NCBI RefSeq assembly: GCF_947489565.1
Contig: NZ_CANLEA010000002.1
Location: 186,001-250,000, forward strand
DNA: 64,000 bases
Reading direction: 5' to 3'
DNA from: an uncultured Kordia sp.
Lineage (GTDB): Bacteria; Bacteroidota; Bacteroidia; Flavobacteriales; Flavobacteriaceae
The position numbers and the translations under genes are program-made. The notes beneath the pieces were generated by a model. It was not told where the DNA came from and made no database searches. It saw only the letters and a list, made by a program, of their open reading frames with translations. This document shows positions 26,600 to 34,283 of the stretch, one piece after another (the first letter of the stretch is position 1; every line of letters starts with the position of its first letter).

Positions 26600-27601
26600 T
26601 TACAAGATTTTAGCAATTTTTCGTTCTAAGTAATAATTACAAGGAGCGGACGTCATTCCAAATTGTCCAACAGGATTTACTTCTAAGAAGATGTAATTGT
26701 TGTCTTCATCGACTAAAATATCAATAGAACCTGTGTTTAATTGCAGTTCGTTCATGATGTCAATAAGTCCTTGTTTTACATGTTGTGGTAAATTATATGG
26801 CACTTTACGCTGCGGATTTTCTTGATCGGTATGTTTTCTAAAATCAACTACCGTATCTGCTCGTTTTTGCGAGAATATTGCCATTGCATAGAATTCTTCA
26901 TTGAGATAAAAAACTCTGAGTTCGTATTTTTTCTTGATTTCTTCTTGCAGTAATGATGGAAAAAAGCGATCTGGTAATTCGTCCAAACTTTCTTCAGTAA
27001 TACGCTCGGTATATGAATAATATCCATAATCTGGCGTAAAGTGATATACTCCTTGACTAATCGCTTTGGTTACTACAAAATTTGCATCTGTATTTGCTAA
27101 AATTCTTCGAATTCCTGCTTTTGTGGTCACCACATAACTTTTTGGAATTGGAACATTGTATTTTTTAGCAATTTCTAAGACAATCAGTTTGTTTACATCA
27201 GTACTCACATAATTTCCAATAGCAGTTACATCTTGTTGTAATATGTAATGAAAATACTCTGTGAGCACCTTGTACTCTGAGTTGATGTGATTTTTGTGAT
27301 AGTTTGGTGTATCGAATAAGATTCCTTTTTCAAGTTCGTCAAAATTGATCGCTACATTTTTCAATGAAAAACCTCTTCTTCTGTGCCAAATTGATGAAAT
27401 ATTGAATAAGTTATGTTCTTCTCCATGTTTGGAAACGGTCAATTCTCTATCGTCAATATCGAGAAAATGCAGGCGTGCTTTATCATCGTCGGTATTGAGG
27501 CGAATGTATGGCTTGTTATATTTTACAAGCCATTCAATTACATTGCTCGTACTTCCATCATCTTGACGGCTGAGTACTAATATTTTTTCATCGTTTTCCA
27601 T
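26600..27601 (-). CDS. gwsG: Grasp-with-spasm system ATP-grasp peptide maturase
   Basis: A 333-residue ATP-grasp ligase of the graspetide (microviridin-type) group. Features: N-terminal EKILVLSRQDDGSTSNVIEW, the SIWHRRRGF segment seen in these ligases, ATP-grasp core (VVTKAISQG; LLQEEIKKKYELRVFYLNEEF) and metal/ATP-binding end (TGSIDILVDEDNNYIFLEVN, PVGQFG). These enzymes form ester or amide bonds between Ser/Thr/Lys and Glu/Asp side chains of a precursor. The start is 6 bp after the precursor gene at 27608-27790, which is its most likely substrate. Confidence 0.9.
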   Translation of the reverse strand: MENDEKILVLSRQDDGSTSNVIEWLVKYNKPYIRLNTDDDKARLHFLDIDDRELTVSKHGEEHNLFNISSIWHRRRGFSLKNVAINFDELEKGILFDTPNYHKNHINSEYKVLTEYFHYILQQDVTAIGNYVSTDVNKLIVLEIAKKYNVPIPKSYVVTTKAGIRRILANTDANFVVTKAISQGVYHFTPDYGYYSYTERITEESLDELPDRFFPSLLQEEIKKKYELRVFYLNEEFYAMAIFSQKRADTVVDFRKHTDQENPQRKVPYNLPQHVKQGLIDIMNELQLNTGSIDILVDEDNNYIFLEVNPVGQFGMTSAPCNYYLERKIAKIL

Positions 27602-27607
27602 GGTATC

Positions 27608-27790
27608 TTAAAATTTTCCTGGATTGTCATACTCGTACTCAAGATCAACTTCTGTTTCTGCCATCGCTTTTAACGTTTGGGTTTTAGAATAGGTGTCTTG
27701 TGAACTTCTAACTGGTTCTATATTACCAGCTCGAACAGCTGCTAAATCCTTTTTAGACATTTCTTTGATTTTTGTGTTTGCTAATTTCAT
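27608..27790 (-). CDS. gwsA: Grasp-with-spasm precursor peptide
   Basis: A 60-residue peptide. The leader MKLANTKIKEMSKKDLAAVR ends AGN instead of GG. The core carries Ser/Thr/Lys donors (RSSQDTYSKTQTLKAMAETE) followed by acidic acceptors (VDLEYEYDNPGKF), as expected for side-chain ester or amide cross-linking. It is adjacent to gwsG. Leader similarity (KEM-x-x-x-[DE]-L) links it to the three 54-residue peptides upstream at 28130-28720. Confidence 0.82.
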   Translation of the reverse strand: MKLANTKIKEMSKKDLAAVRAGNIEPVRSSQDTYSKTQTLKAMAETEVDLEYEYDNPGKF

Positions 27791-28045
27791 AATGACTGAT
27801 TTTTGTGGTTTATAAAATGTGTTTGTAATATAAATTTGAATCAGTAATACGTATAGGTAACAGTAAATATTCTGTTGTCAGAAACTAAAAGCAAAGTGAT
27901 TTAGAAGATTAGCGTCTTCGTTTAAATTAGTGTGGTAAATATTGTTATATCACTTGGTGCTTAGACAATGTTTCTAAAGGTGTGTGTTTTGAAGAATATA
28001 CTGTATTAACCTTTGTTAAGTACTGATGATTCTTTGTTTTGTAAT

Positions 28046-28075
28046 GTGTAGGTAATACTCATTTATCACCTACAC
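28046..28075. other. Intergenic hairpin in the gap between precursor genes
   Basis: GTGTAGGT and ACCTACAC form a perfect 8-bp stem with a 14-nt loop, not followed by a T-run on either strand. It is the only structure I see in the 339-bp gap 27791-28129; possibly a processing or attenuation element between the peptide cluster and gwsA. Confidence 0.3.
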
Positions 28076-28129
28076 TACAATATTTAGTATATAGCTTGAT
28101 AATTACTTGTGTTTTATACAAATTCAAGA

Positions 28130-28294
28130 CTAATTTCCGTACTCTGCTTCGGCCTCTGCTTCAGACGAAGAACGTGCACTGTATGAATCTGTATTTGTTT
28201 GTGTTTGTCCATCTGAACTTTTAACACCTCCAGCAATCACTTTAAGCTCTTCTGGTAACATTTCTTTGATACCTTCTTTTTTGTTGAGTTTCAT
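28130..28294 (-). CDS. 54-residue precursor peptide with EA-rich core (1)
   Basis: ATG at 28292-28294, TAG at 28130-28132. The leader MKLNKKEGIKEMLPEELKVI ends in AGG. The core runs VKSSDGQTQTNTDSYSARSS, then EAEAEAEYGN. It shares leader pattern, length and Ser/Thr-to-Glu architecture with the peptides at 28318 and 28556. The Thr/Ser block next to a Glu-rich tail is what a graspetide ligase would need, and gwsG lies downstream on the same strand. Whether these are alternative gwsG substrates is inference. Confidence 0.75.
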   Translation of the reverse strand: MKLNKKEGIKEMLPEELKVIAGGVKSSDGQTQTNTDSYSARSSSEAEAEAEYGN

Positions 28295-28317
28295 AAGAAT
28301 TGGTTTAATAGATTAAA

Positions 28318-28482
28318 CTATTTTGTCGGTATTGGTATCTCATATTCCGTTTCTATGGGAGCACGAGCGCTAGCTCTTCTTGAAATAGTATTTGTATCAC
28401 TATTTTGTTCTCTGAAACCACCTCGAATTACTTTTAATTCTTCTGGTTTCATTTCTTCGATACTTTTTTTACTTATCTTCAT
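28318..28482 (-). CDS. 54-residue precursor peptide with Arg/Ser-rich core (2)
   Basis: ATG at 28480-28482, TAG at 28318-28320. The leader MKISKKSIEEMKPEELKVIR ends GG. The core is FREQNSDTNTISRRASARAP followed by IETEYEIPIPTK. It is 54 residues like its neighbours, but the EA repeat is replaced by an IETEYEIPIP tail that resembles the YEYDNPGKF end of gwsA. Confidence 0.75.
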   Translation of the reverse strand: MKISKKSIEEMKPEELKVIRGGFREQNSDTNTISRRASARAPIETEYEIPIPTK

Positions 28483-28555
28483 GACGTTAGTTTTTTGGTT
28501 ATTTATATACTAATGACTGCTTTTGTGGAAGCAGCCATTAGTTATAAATTAACTA

Positions 28556-28720
28556 TTACTTAGAAGAAGCTTCTGCCTCTGCTTCTGCTTCTGCAGATGA
28601 ACGAGCACTAGCTGTTGCAGTTGCTGTTGCAGTATCTCCACTAATTCTACTTAATCCTCCAGAGATTGCTTCTAATTCTTGAGCTGTCATTTCCTTTACG
28701 TTCTTTTTATTTAATTTCAT
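28556..28720 (-). CDS. 54-residue precursor peptide with EA-repeat core (3)
   Basis: ATG at 28718-28720, TAA at 28556-28558. The leader MKLNKKNVKEMTAQELEAIS ends GG. The core LSRISGDTATATATASARSS is followed by AEAEAEAEASSK. The alternating Thr-Ala block facing an alternating Glu-Ala block suggests a register for multiple Thr-Glu side-chain links. It is the first gene of the cluster, preceded at 24 nt by the conserved leader element at 28744-28784. Confidence 0.77.
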   Translation of the reverse strand: MKLNKKNVKEMTAQELEAISGGLSRISGDTATATATASARSSAEAEAEAEASSK

Positions 28721-28743
28721 AATATTAAAGTTTTAAAAAATTT

Positions 28744-28784
28744 TGGTTCCTACTCTGTTTTAAGGTTTTTCGGATTCCACCTTT
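28744..28784 (-). promoter_or_regulatory. Conserved hairpin leader element, copy 3
   Basis: On the minus strand: AAGGT, 12-nt loop GGAATCCGAAAA, ACCTT, 5-nt linker, then AGAGTAGGAACCA, ending 24 nt before the ATG of the 54-residue peptide at 28720. Copies with compensatory stem changes and the same loop length precede the genes at 60261 and 61026. Confidence 0.6.
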
Positions 28785-28859
28785 TCGTGATTGTTGCAAC
28801 GAATCGACAGTGCTAATTAATGGCGGAATTTCCTATTTATCAAGTGGTTAGTACTGACG

Positions 28860-28894
28860 TTTATAAATCTCATGCAACGGATTTATAAATCTCA
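28860..28894. promoter_or_regulatory. Tandem TTTATAAATCTCA sites between the peptide cluster and the AraC-type regulator
   Basis: Two exact 13-bp direct repeats (28860-28872 and 28882-28894) with starts 22 bp apart, about two helical turns, as expected for AraC-family dimers. They lie in the divergent interval 28721-29197, which otherwise holds only the leader element. Related TTTATAAATA sites occur upstream of 31053, 55155, 56275 and 60261. Confidence 0.5.
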
Positions 28895-29197
28895 CGTTGC
28901 TAAATTTTCCGCAATTGCTTTATCTATAATAGCTTTACGAATATGTGTCTTTATTCTTGCATAAAACGCTATCTTTATACACATTTACAGTAATTTTAAA
29001 GTCACAAATTAATTTTTGTCAATTATACATATGTATTAACCTACAATTTTAATTGAATTTTAACCGTTATAGCTTTTGGAAAAGAGCATTTTTGGCATCA
29101 AATTCTAAATAATTAGAAAAAAGTGAAAAATTATATTCAAAATCTAGCCCCTTTTGCATGCGTTTTCGCAGATTTTTTCCGTAGGAAACATGATTTT

Positions 29198-30934
29198 ATG
29201 CTTAAAATTCACCTTATTTTACTGCTTTTTTGCTCAATTTCTGTTTCTGCACAGCTTGATACTGACTCTTTTGAAGGAATAAAATCTGAGTTTACGAAGG
29301 CTGCTAAAAATTCTGAAGAGGCTTTTAATAGCGCAAAAACGTATCTGGCGAAAGCCAAAGAAGTAAATGAAGTACACCGAATTGTAGAAGGTTATGAATT
29401 GTTTGTTTCCTATTATAGTCATACACCAAAAGCAGTTTCGTATACCGATAGTATTATTTTATTGACCAAAAATGCAAAACTAGAAGACTATCCTGCAGAA
29501 GGATATTTGTCAAAAGGGATCCAGTTATACTACAACTCTAAATATAATGATGCGCTTACCAATTTTGCGACTGCAAATGACATGGCGCTGGCAAATAAAA
29601 ATATTAGACAGCAAATTTCAATTAAGCATTATATAGGTTTACTTAAAAATGTAAGTGAAGAACGCGAGGAAGCTTTAAAGATTTTTCAGGAAAATATTGA
29701 GTTTATCCGTGAGAATAATTTTGAAAAGAAAAATCCGGAGCAATATTTAAAGTCCTTGTTTGCTCTTTCTAATTCCTATAATAAGAATCGTGTGTTAGAT
29801 TCTGCCGAAATTGTAAACAAGCTCGGAATAAAGGTGAGTTTACAACATCCTACCAAATATTTGTATCCTTGGTTTTTAACTTCTTACGGAGTTACTTCCT
29901 ATTATAGAGAGAACTATGCTACTGGAATTGACAGCTTGTTAAAAGCCACCAAATTTTTAAAGAATAACGAAAAAGCATTATGCTCTAATTACCTATATAT
30001 ATATAGGTGTATGGAAAAGTTAGGGAAAAATGATGCTGGTATTTCTTATTTATATAAGGTAGATTCTATTTACAATCAAAAACCAAAGGTCATTTTTCAA
30101 GCCAGAGAAGCGTATGAGTCTTTAAATATAGAACACAAAGCTGCTAAAGATCCTGAAAAACAATTGGCAACTATTGAAAAGTTATTAGCGGTAAATAAAA
30201 TTATTGAAGATGAGTATCAAAATCTGGGAAAAGAGATTGTTCAAAAGTATGATACACATTTGATGATTTCTGAAACCGAAGAACTTATCAATCAAAAAGA
30301 AGAACTCATCAATCAATTACAAGACAAAAACTTTTTATCACAAAAGAAAGTTACGGCACTTGTGATTACATCTATATTGTTCTTAGTCATCATTTTTTAC
30401 TTTTTTAGAAGAAATGTTGTATACAAGAAACGCTTTAAAGCATTGATGGAAGAATACGATCAAAAGAAAGTTGAGAAAGAAAAAGCACAAAATACAAACA
30501 ATACAACTACAGAAAAGGAAACTTTGGTTTCATCGGCACAAAAAGAAAGCATTGGATTGCCAGAAGAAATTGTAGCGCCCATTTTGGTGAAATTGAAAAG
30601 ATTTGAAGATACACATCGATTTACGAAGAAAAATTACACCTTAACAAAACTTGCTAAGGAATTAGATACCAATAGTACTTACTTATCAAAGATCATTAAT
30701 ATGACCAAAGGAATGAATTTTGCAAAGTATATGAATGAAATCCGAATTGATTATGCAATTACACAATTGAAAGAAAATAAACTGTTTCGTTCGTACACAA
30801 TTAAGGCCATTGCACAGGAGGTTGGTTTTAATAATGCACAGTCATTTTCAATCGCTTTTCACAAAAAAACGGGCATTAATCCATCTTACTTCTTAAAACA
30901 ACTTGAAAATCAGAATAAAGTTTCAAGTGGTTGA
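29198..30934 (+). CDS. TPR-containing AraC-type transcriptional regulator (membrane-anchored)
   Basis: A 578-residue protein from ATG at 29198 (MLKIHLILLLFCSISVSAQ, signal peptide). A GTG at 29123 would add 25 residues and bury the signal. Order: signal, TPR-like helical repeats (about 20-340), coiled coil (QKEELINQLQDKN), one transmembrane helix (TALVITSILFLVIIFYFF), linker, then an AraC/HTH_18 DNA-binding domain (TLTKLAKELDTNSTYLSKII ... GFNNAQSFSIAFHKKTGINP). A paralog is at 53275. It is placed between peptide clusters and probably senses an extracytoplasmic signal to control them. Confidence 0.88.
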   Translation: MLKIHLILLLFCSISVSAQLDTDSFEGIKSEFTKAAKNSEEAFNSAKTYLAKAKEVNEVHRIVEGYELFVSYYSHTPKAVSYTDSIILLTKNAKLEDYPAEGYLSKGIQLYYNSKYNDALTNFATANDMALANKNIRQQISIKHYIGLLKNVSEEREEALKIFQENIEFIRENNFEKKNPEQYLKSLFALSNSYNKNRVLDSAEIVNKLGIKVSLQHPTKYLYPWFLTSYGVTSYYRENYATGIDSLLKATKFLKNNEKALCSNYLYIYRCMEKLGKNDAGISYLYKVDSIYNQKPKVIFQAREAYESLNIEHKAAKDPEKQLATIEKLLAVNKIIEDEYQNLGKEIVQKYDTHLMISETEELINQKEELINQLQDKNFLSQKKVTALVITSILFLVIIFYFFRRNVVYKKRFKALMEEYDQKKVEKEKAQNTNNTTTEKETLVSSAQKESIGLPEEIVAPILVKLKRFEDTHRFTKKNYTLTKLAKELDTNSTYLSKIINMTKGMNFAKYMNEIRIDYAITQLKENKLFRSYTIKAIAQEVGFNNAQSFSIAFHKKTGINPSYFLKQLENQNKVSSG

Positions 30935-30970
30935 TTTTCAATTATTTATATTTTAATTTTTATCGTGATA

Positions 30971-30980
30971 TTTATAAATA
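30971..30980. promoter_or_regulatory. TTTATAAATA motif upstream of the 57-residue precursor
   Basis: The motif ends 73 nt before the start codon at 31053, nearly the same distance as in front of 55155 (76) and 56275 (74). Confidence 0.35.
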
Positions 30981-31052
30981 CCACTATACTTCATTATAAA
31001 AGGGGTGTGTTTTGATATACATTTACATCGTAATCAAAATAACTTTAACACC

Positions 31053-31226
31053 ATGAAAACTACAAAAAGAAACTTAGGAAAACTTACATTATCTAAATTA
31101 ATGATCGCTCAAGTTGGAGACCCAAGAAAAATATGTGGAGGATCTCTTCCAAGGCCAACAGAAAACTGTACAAGTCAAAATATTTGTACACTATTATGCG
31201 CTGGCGATACCATAGACACACAATAG
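31053..31226 (+). CDS. Lanthipeptide-like precursor peptide (57 residues)
   Basis: ATG at 31053 is preferred to an upstream TTG-type start. The leader MKTTKRNLGKLTLSKLMIAQ carries the KL-x-L-x-K pattern of Bacteroidota class I lanthipeptide-type precursors; the tail (VGDPRKICGGSLPRPTENCT, then SQNICTLLCAGDTIDTQ) has four Cys with Ser/Thr. No dehydratase or cyclase is adjacent. The next gene is a prolyl oligopeptidase, and RPTE and DPRK prolines are present in the peptide. It could also be a simple disulfide peptide. Confidence 0.65.
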   Translation: MKTTKRNLGKLTLSKLMIAQVGDPRKICGGSLPRPTENCTSQNICTLLCAGDTIDTQ

Positions 31227-31348
31227 TATAAAGAATTTATATTTCTCTTTTTTCATAATCACAAAAATGCTATTTCAAGTGTGATGCACACCCATCCTCT
31301 TGAGGTAGCATTTTGTTTTTAGAAAGAAGAACACTCAAAAACTACCAA

Positions 31349-33523
31349 ATGAAATACCCATTCCCTCTTTATTTATTACTTCTTGTTTTTAATACACAAT
31401 GCACTACTAATAAACAAGAACCTCTTTTCGCTACTGAAAAACCTGTAATCAATACGTATTTTTCTACCATAGTTGAAGATCCGTATCAATACCTAGAAAA
31501 TTTAAAAGATAGTGCCGTACTATCCTGGCTGGTTTCTCAAAATGAATATACCAAAACTACATTGCAGCATATTTCTGGACGCCAACAACTTTTGAAAAAG
31601 ATTGAAACCTACGATAACATGGGTTCCGAAGCTACTTATAACCTAAAAGTACTATCACCGTCTGCATATTACTATTTAAAATACGCTAAAAATCATGAAG
31701 CTAATGTTCTGTATTTTAAGAATGGAATTCACGGAAAAGAAATGGAGATTTTTAATTCTGAGAATTATAAGTCAAACTCCAAAGACAAGTATATTATTAA
31801 TTATTTTCAGCCAAGCTGGAATGGTAAAAAAATAGCCATTGGATTTACTAAAAACGACGAAGAATTCTCGGAAGTTGTTATTTACGATGTACCCACAAAA
31901 ACATTTCACAAAGAAATTATTGACCATTGTTGGCCGTCTGAATTAGGCGGAATTAATTGGTTAGATGATAATTCTGGATTCACCTATTTACATATCCCAG
32001 ATATTGATACTACATCGCCTAATTATATCTTAGATTCTGCTACCGTTTTATACCATTTAGGAACAAATCCGAAAGATTTACATATTATTTTTTCCAGAAA
32101 AACACATCCACAACTTCATTTAAATCCTGCCGATTTTCCTATTGTAAATATTTTTGGGAAAGACCAAAAGTATATGTTTGGCAGAGTTGGCGGAATTGGG
32201 TTTAAAGACTATTACTATGCACCCATAAGTGAATTACAGCAAAAAAATGTGACTTGGAAACCGCTGTTTAAAAAGAAACATAAGGTAGAAAAGTTTTTGC
32301 CTCACGGAGAAGAGATCTATTTTTCAAGCGCACAAAAAGTTTCCAACTTTAGCTTGTATAAAACAACTTTTAAAGATATTAATTTTGACTCGCCTTCGGA
32401 GGTAATTCCTACCATAACTGATGAAATCATCAAAGATTTCACCATAACTTCCGAAGGCTTATTCTATACAACTTCCAAAAATGGTGTACTCGCAAGTTTA
32501 TACCATTCCACCAATACAAAAAATGAAAAGATTGCATTGCCTGAAACATCTGGAAGTATTCATTTATCAACGATTGGCACACAATTTCCAGAGTTATGGA
32601 TAGAAACTCAAGGTTGGACAAGTCATAAAAACCGTTATCGCTATTCCGTCAAAAAGAAGACGTTTAAGAAAGAGAATGTAACTCCAGTACTAGATTATCC
32701 AGTATTTAATGATATTGTCATAAAAGAGATTGAAATTACGTCTCACGATGGTGTACAAGTTCCTTTATCGATCATTTATAAGAAAGGAATGATAAAGAAT
32801 GGTAAAAACCGTATGCTGCTGAATGGTTATGGTTGCTACAACTGGATTAATGCGCCTATGTTGTATCCGTATTTATTGTATTGGATTTCCGAAGGTGGCA
32901 TTTACGCGGTAGCTCATGTGCGTGGTGGCGGTGAAAAAGGAGAACAATGGCACAAAAGCGGTTATAAAACAACAAAACCAAATACTTGGAAAGATTTTAT
33001 TGCTTGTACCGAATATTTGATTGATGAAGGATATACTTCTTCAGAACGTTTTGCTGTTTGGGGCGGAAGTGCTGGAGGAATTAATATTGGACGCGCAGTT
33101 ACGGAACGCCCTGATTTGTATGCTGCTGTTGTGATTAGAGTTGGCTTGTTGAATACAGTACGATCTGAGATTGCACCTAACGGACAAAATAATATTAAGG
33201 AATTTGGTACGGTAAAAGATTCTACAGAGTTTGAAGCGTTGTTAGCGATGGATGCCTATCATCATATTGAGAAAAATGTAGCGTATCCTTCGGTGTTTTT
33301 AACTTCGGGCATCAACGATTCGCGAGTGGCAGCTTGGCAACCGGCTAAGTTTGCTGCACGTATGCAAGCAGCTACGAGTTCAGAAAATCCTATTTTATTG
33401 TCTGTCAATTTTTCGGAAGGTCACGGTTTTGATCGTACACAGAAGAGCAAACGTGAAGAACTTGCAGATATTATTTCTTTTGCTTTGTGGCGAACTGGAA
33501 GTGAGAAGTATCGGTTGAAGTAG
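31349..33523 (+). CDS. Prolyl oligopeptidase family (S9) serine peptidase, lipoprotein
   Basis: A 724-residue enzyme. The start is ATG at 31349 (MKYPFPLYLLLLVFNTQC, lipobox Cys 18), not the in-frame TTG at 31313. N-terminal EDPYQYLENLKDSAVLSWL is typical of S9A, followed by a beta-propeller and the catalytic domain with WGGSAGGINIGRA (S574), SGINDSRVAAWQPAKFAARM (Asp) and SEGHGFD (His). Acts outside the cytoplasm. It begins 122 bp after the 57-residue Cys peptide with no clear terminator between; enzymes of this family remove leaders in several RiPP pathways, so a processing role is a testable idea. General peptide degradation is the null hypothesis. Confidence 0.92.
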   Translation: MKYPFPLYLLLLVFNTQCTTNKQEPLFATEKPVINTYFSTIVEDPYQYLENLKDSAVLSWLVSQNEYTKTTLQHISGRQQLLKKIETYDNMGSEATYNLKVLSPSAYYYLKYAKNHEANVLYFKNGIHGKEMEIFNSENYKSNSKDKYIINYFQPSWNGKKIAIGFTKNDEEFSEVVIYDVPTKTFHKEIIDHCWPSELGGINWLDDNSGFTYLHIPDIDTTSPNYILDSATVLYHLGTNPKDLHIIFSRKTHPQLHLNPADFPIVNIFGKDQKYMFGRVGGIGFKDYYYAPISELQQKNVTWKPLFKKKHKVEKFLPHGEEIYFSSAQKVSNFSLYKTTFKDINFDSPSEVIPTITDEIIKDFTITSEGLFYTTSKNGVLASLYHSTNTKNEKIALPETSGSIHLSTIGTQFPELWIETQGWTSHKNRYRYSVKKKTFKKENVTPVLDYPVFNDIVIKEIEITSHDGVQVPLSIIYKKGMIKNGKNRMLLNGYGCYNWINAPMLYPYLLYWISEGGIYAVAHVRGGGEKGEQWHKSGYKTTKPNTWKDFIACTEYLIDEGYTSSERFAVWGGSAGGINIGRAVTERPDLYAAVVIRVGLLNTVRSEIAPNGQNNIKEFGTVKDSTEFEALLAMDAYHHIEKNVAYPSVFLTSGINDSRVAAWQPAKFAARMQAATSSENPILLSVNFSEGHGFDRTQKSKREELADIISFALWRTGSEKYRLK

Positions 33524-33525
33524 GG

Positions 33526-33566
33526 TTTGTTGGGTGTTGGGTCTTTGGTGTTGGGTGTTGGGTCAC
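33526..33566. repeat. G-rich low-complexity tract
   Basis: A run of TTGGGTGTTGGGTC-type repeats directly after the peptidase gene. Similar tracts follow pgmB (11766-11847) and the GH13 gene (16414-16436). The GGG runs could form a quadruplex; no gene product. Confidence 0.55.
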
Positions 33567-33782
33567 TGCGTTTTTGTTTTTTTGTTTTTCTTGATTTGAT
33601 TTCAAAACATAAACTCTTAAACTGATAAACCTTTTAAACTTCTTATTTGTTTTTTGTCTCTTTGTCTCTCTGTTAATTTGTTTTTTTGTCTGTTTGTTTA
33701 TGTAAAGTTTCCCCAAGATACAGATTACTTCACTTTTGTTTGTAATGACGAAATTCGAAATATACTTTACTTTCCTATGATC

Positions 33783-34105
33783 GATCTTTGAAGTTTCATA
33801 AACTGATAAACTTATCAACCTTTCAAACTTCTTATTTGTTTTTTGTTGATTTGTTTGTTTGTTTTTCTTGATTTGATCTTAAAACATAAACTCTTAAACT
33901 GATAAACTACCTAAGCAATAATAAACTTTCAATAGAAATCAAATTGATCTTTGAAACTTCATAAACTTATCAACCTTTCAAACTTCTTGTTTGTTTTTTT
34001 GTTGATTTGTTTGTTTGCTTTTCTTGATTTGATCTCAAAACATAAACTGATAAACTACCTAAGCAACAATAACCCTTCAATAGAAATCAAATTGATCTTT
34101 GAAAC
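33783..34105. repeat. Tandem direct repeat of about 150-160 bp, two full units plus a partial
   Basis: Units start at GATCTTTGAA (33783, 33946, 34094). Each contains CATAAACTTATCAACCTTTC, a TTTGTTTGTTTG tract, and ACATAAACTGATAAACTACC with small differences. A degenerate older unit precedes them from about 33575. The gene-free stretch 33524-34283 is made of these repeats, the G-rich tract and one CGTCA-TCGAG element. The 115-residue minus-strand frame here is a repeat artefact. Confidence 0.75.
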
Positions 34106-34153
34106 TTCTCAATACTAACATCTCAATACTCAATACTAATTCATAGTGCATTT

Positions 34154-34194
34154 CAATACAATTTTCTTCAAAAATCACTCGATGTGACGTTTTG
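34154..34194. repeat. CGTCA-TCGAG intergenic repeat element, inverted copy
   Basis: Minus strand reads AACGTCACATCGAGTGATTTT ending GAAAATTGTATTG; same family as the 14343 element. Confidence 0.6.
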
Positions 34195-34225
34195 GAGCAT
34201 CTAACTACTCTAATAATTTAAACAC

Positions 34226-34259
34226 AAAAAAAGAGCGCTATTGCTAGCACTCTTTTTTT
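34226..34259 (-). terminator. Terminator after the DUF5689 gene
   Basis: AAAAAAAGAG-C-GCTA / TAGC-A-CTCTTTTTTT hairpin with a 4-nt loop, 25 bp beyond the stop codon at 34284; works in both directions. Confidence 0.85.
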
Positions 34260-34283
34260 ATAATGTATTATGTTTCAAGAATC

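Noticed and set aside
29123-29197. GTG-initiated extension of the AraC-type regulator (25 extra residues)
   Set aside because: It would place about 25 mostly non-hydrophobic residues before a clear signal peptide that begins at the ATG at 29198.
31313-31348. TTG start of the prolyl oligopeptidase
   Set aside because: The ATG at 31349 gives a proper lipoprotein signal with Cys at position 18.
33471-33818. 115-residue minus-strand reading frame
   Set aside because: It lies in the repeat patch, has low-complexity composition (KQTKKQINRETKRQKTNKK) and overlaps the end of the peptidase gene; a repeat artefact.
33526-34110. Possible CRISPR array in the repeat patch
   Set aside because: Repeats are about 150 bp, contiguous, without regular spacers, and no cas gene is nearby.
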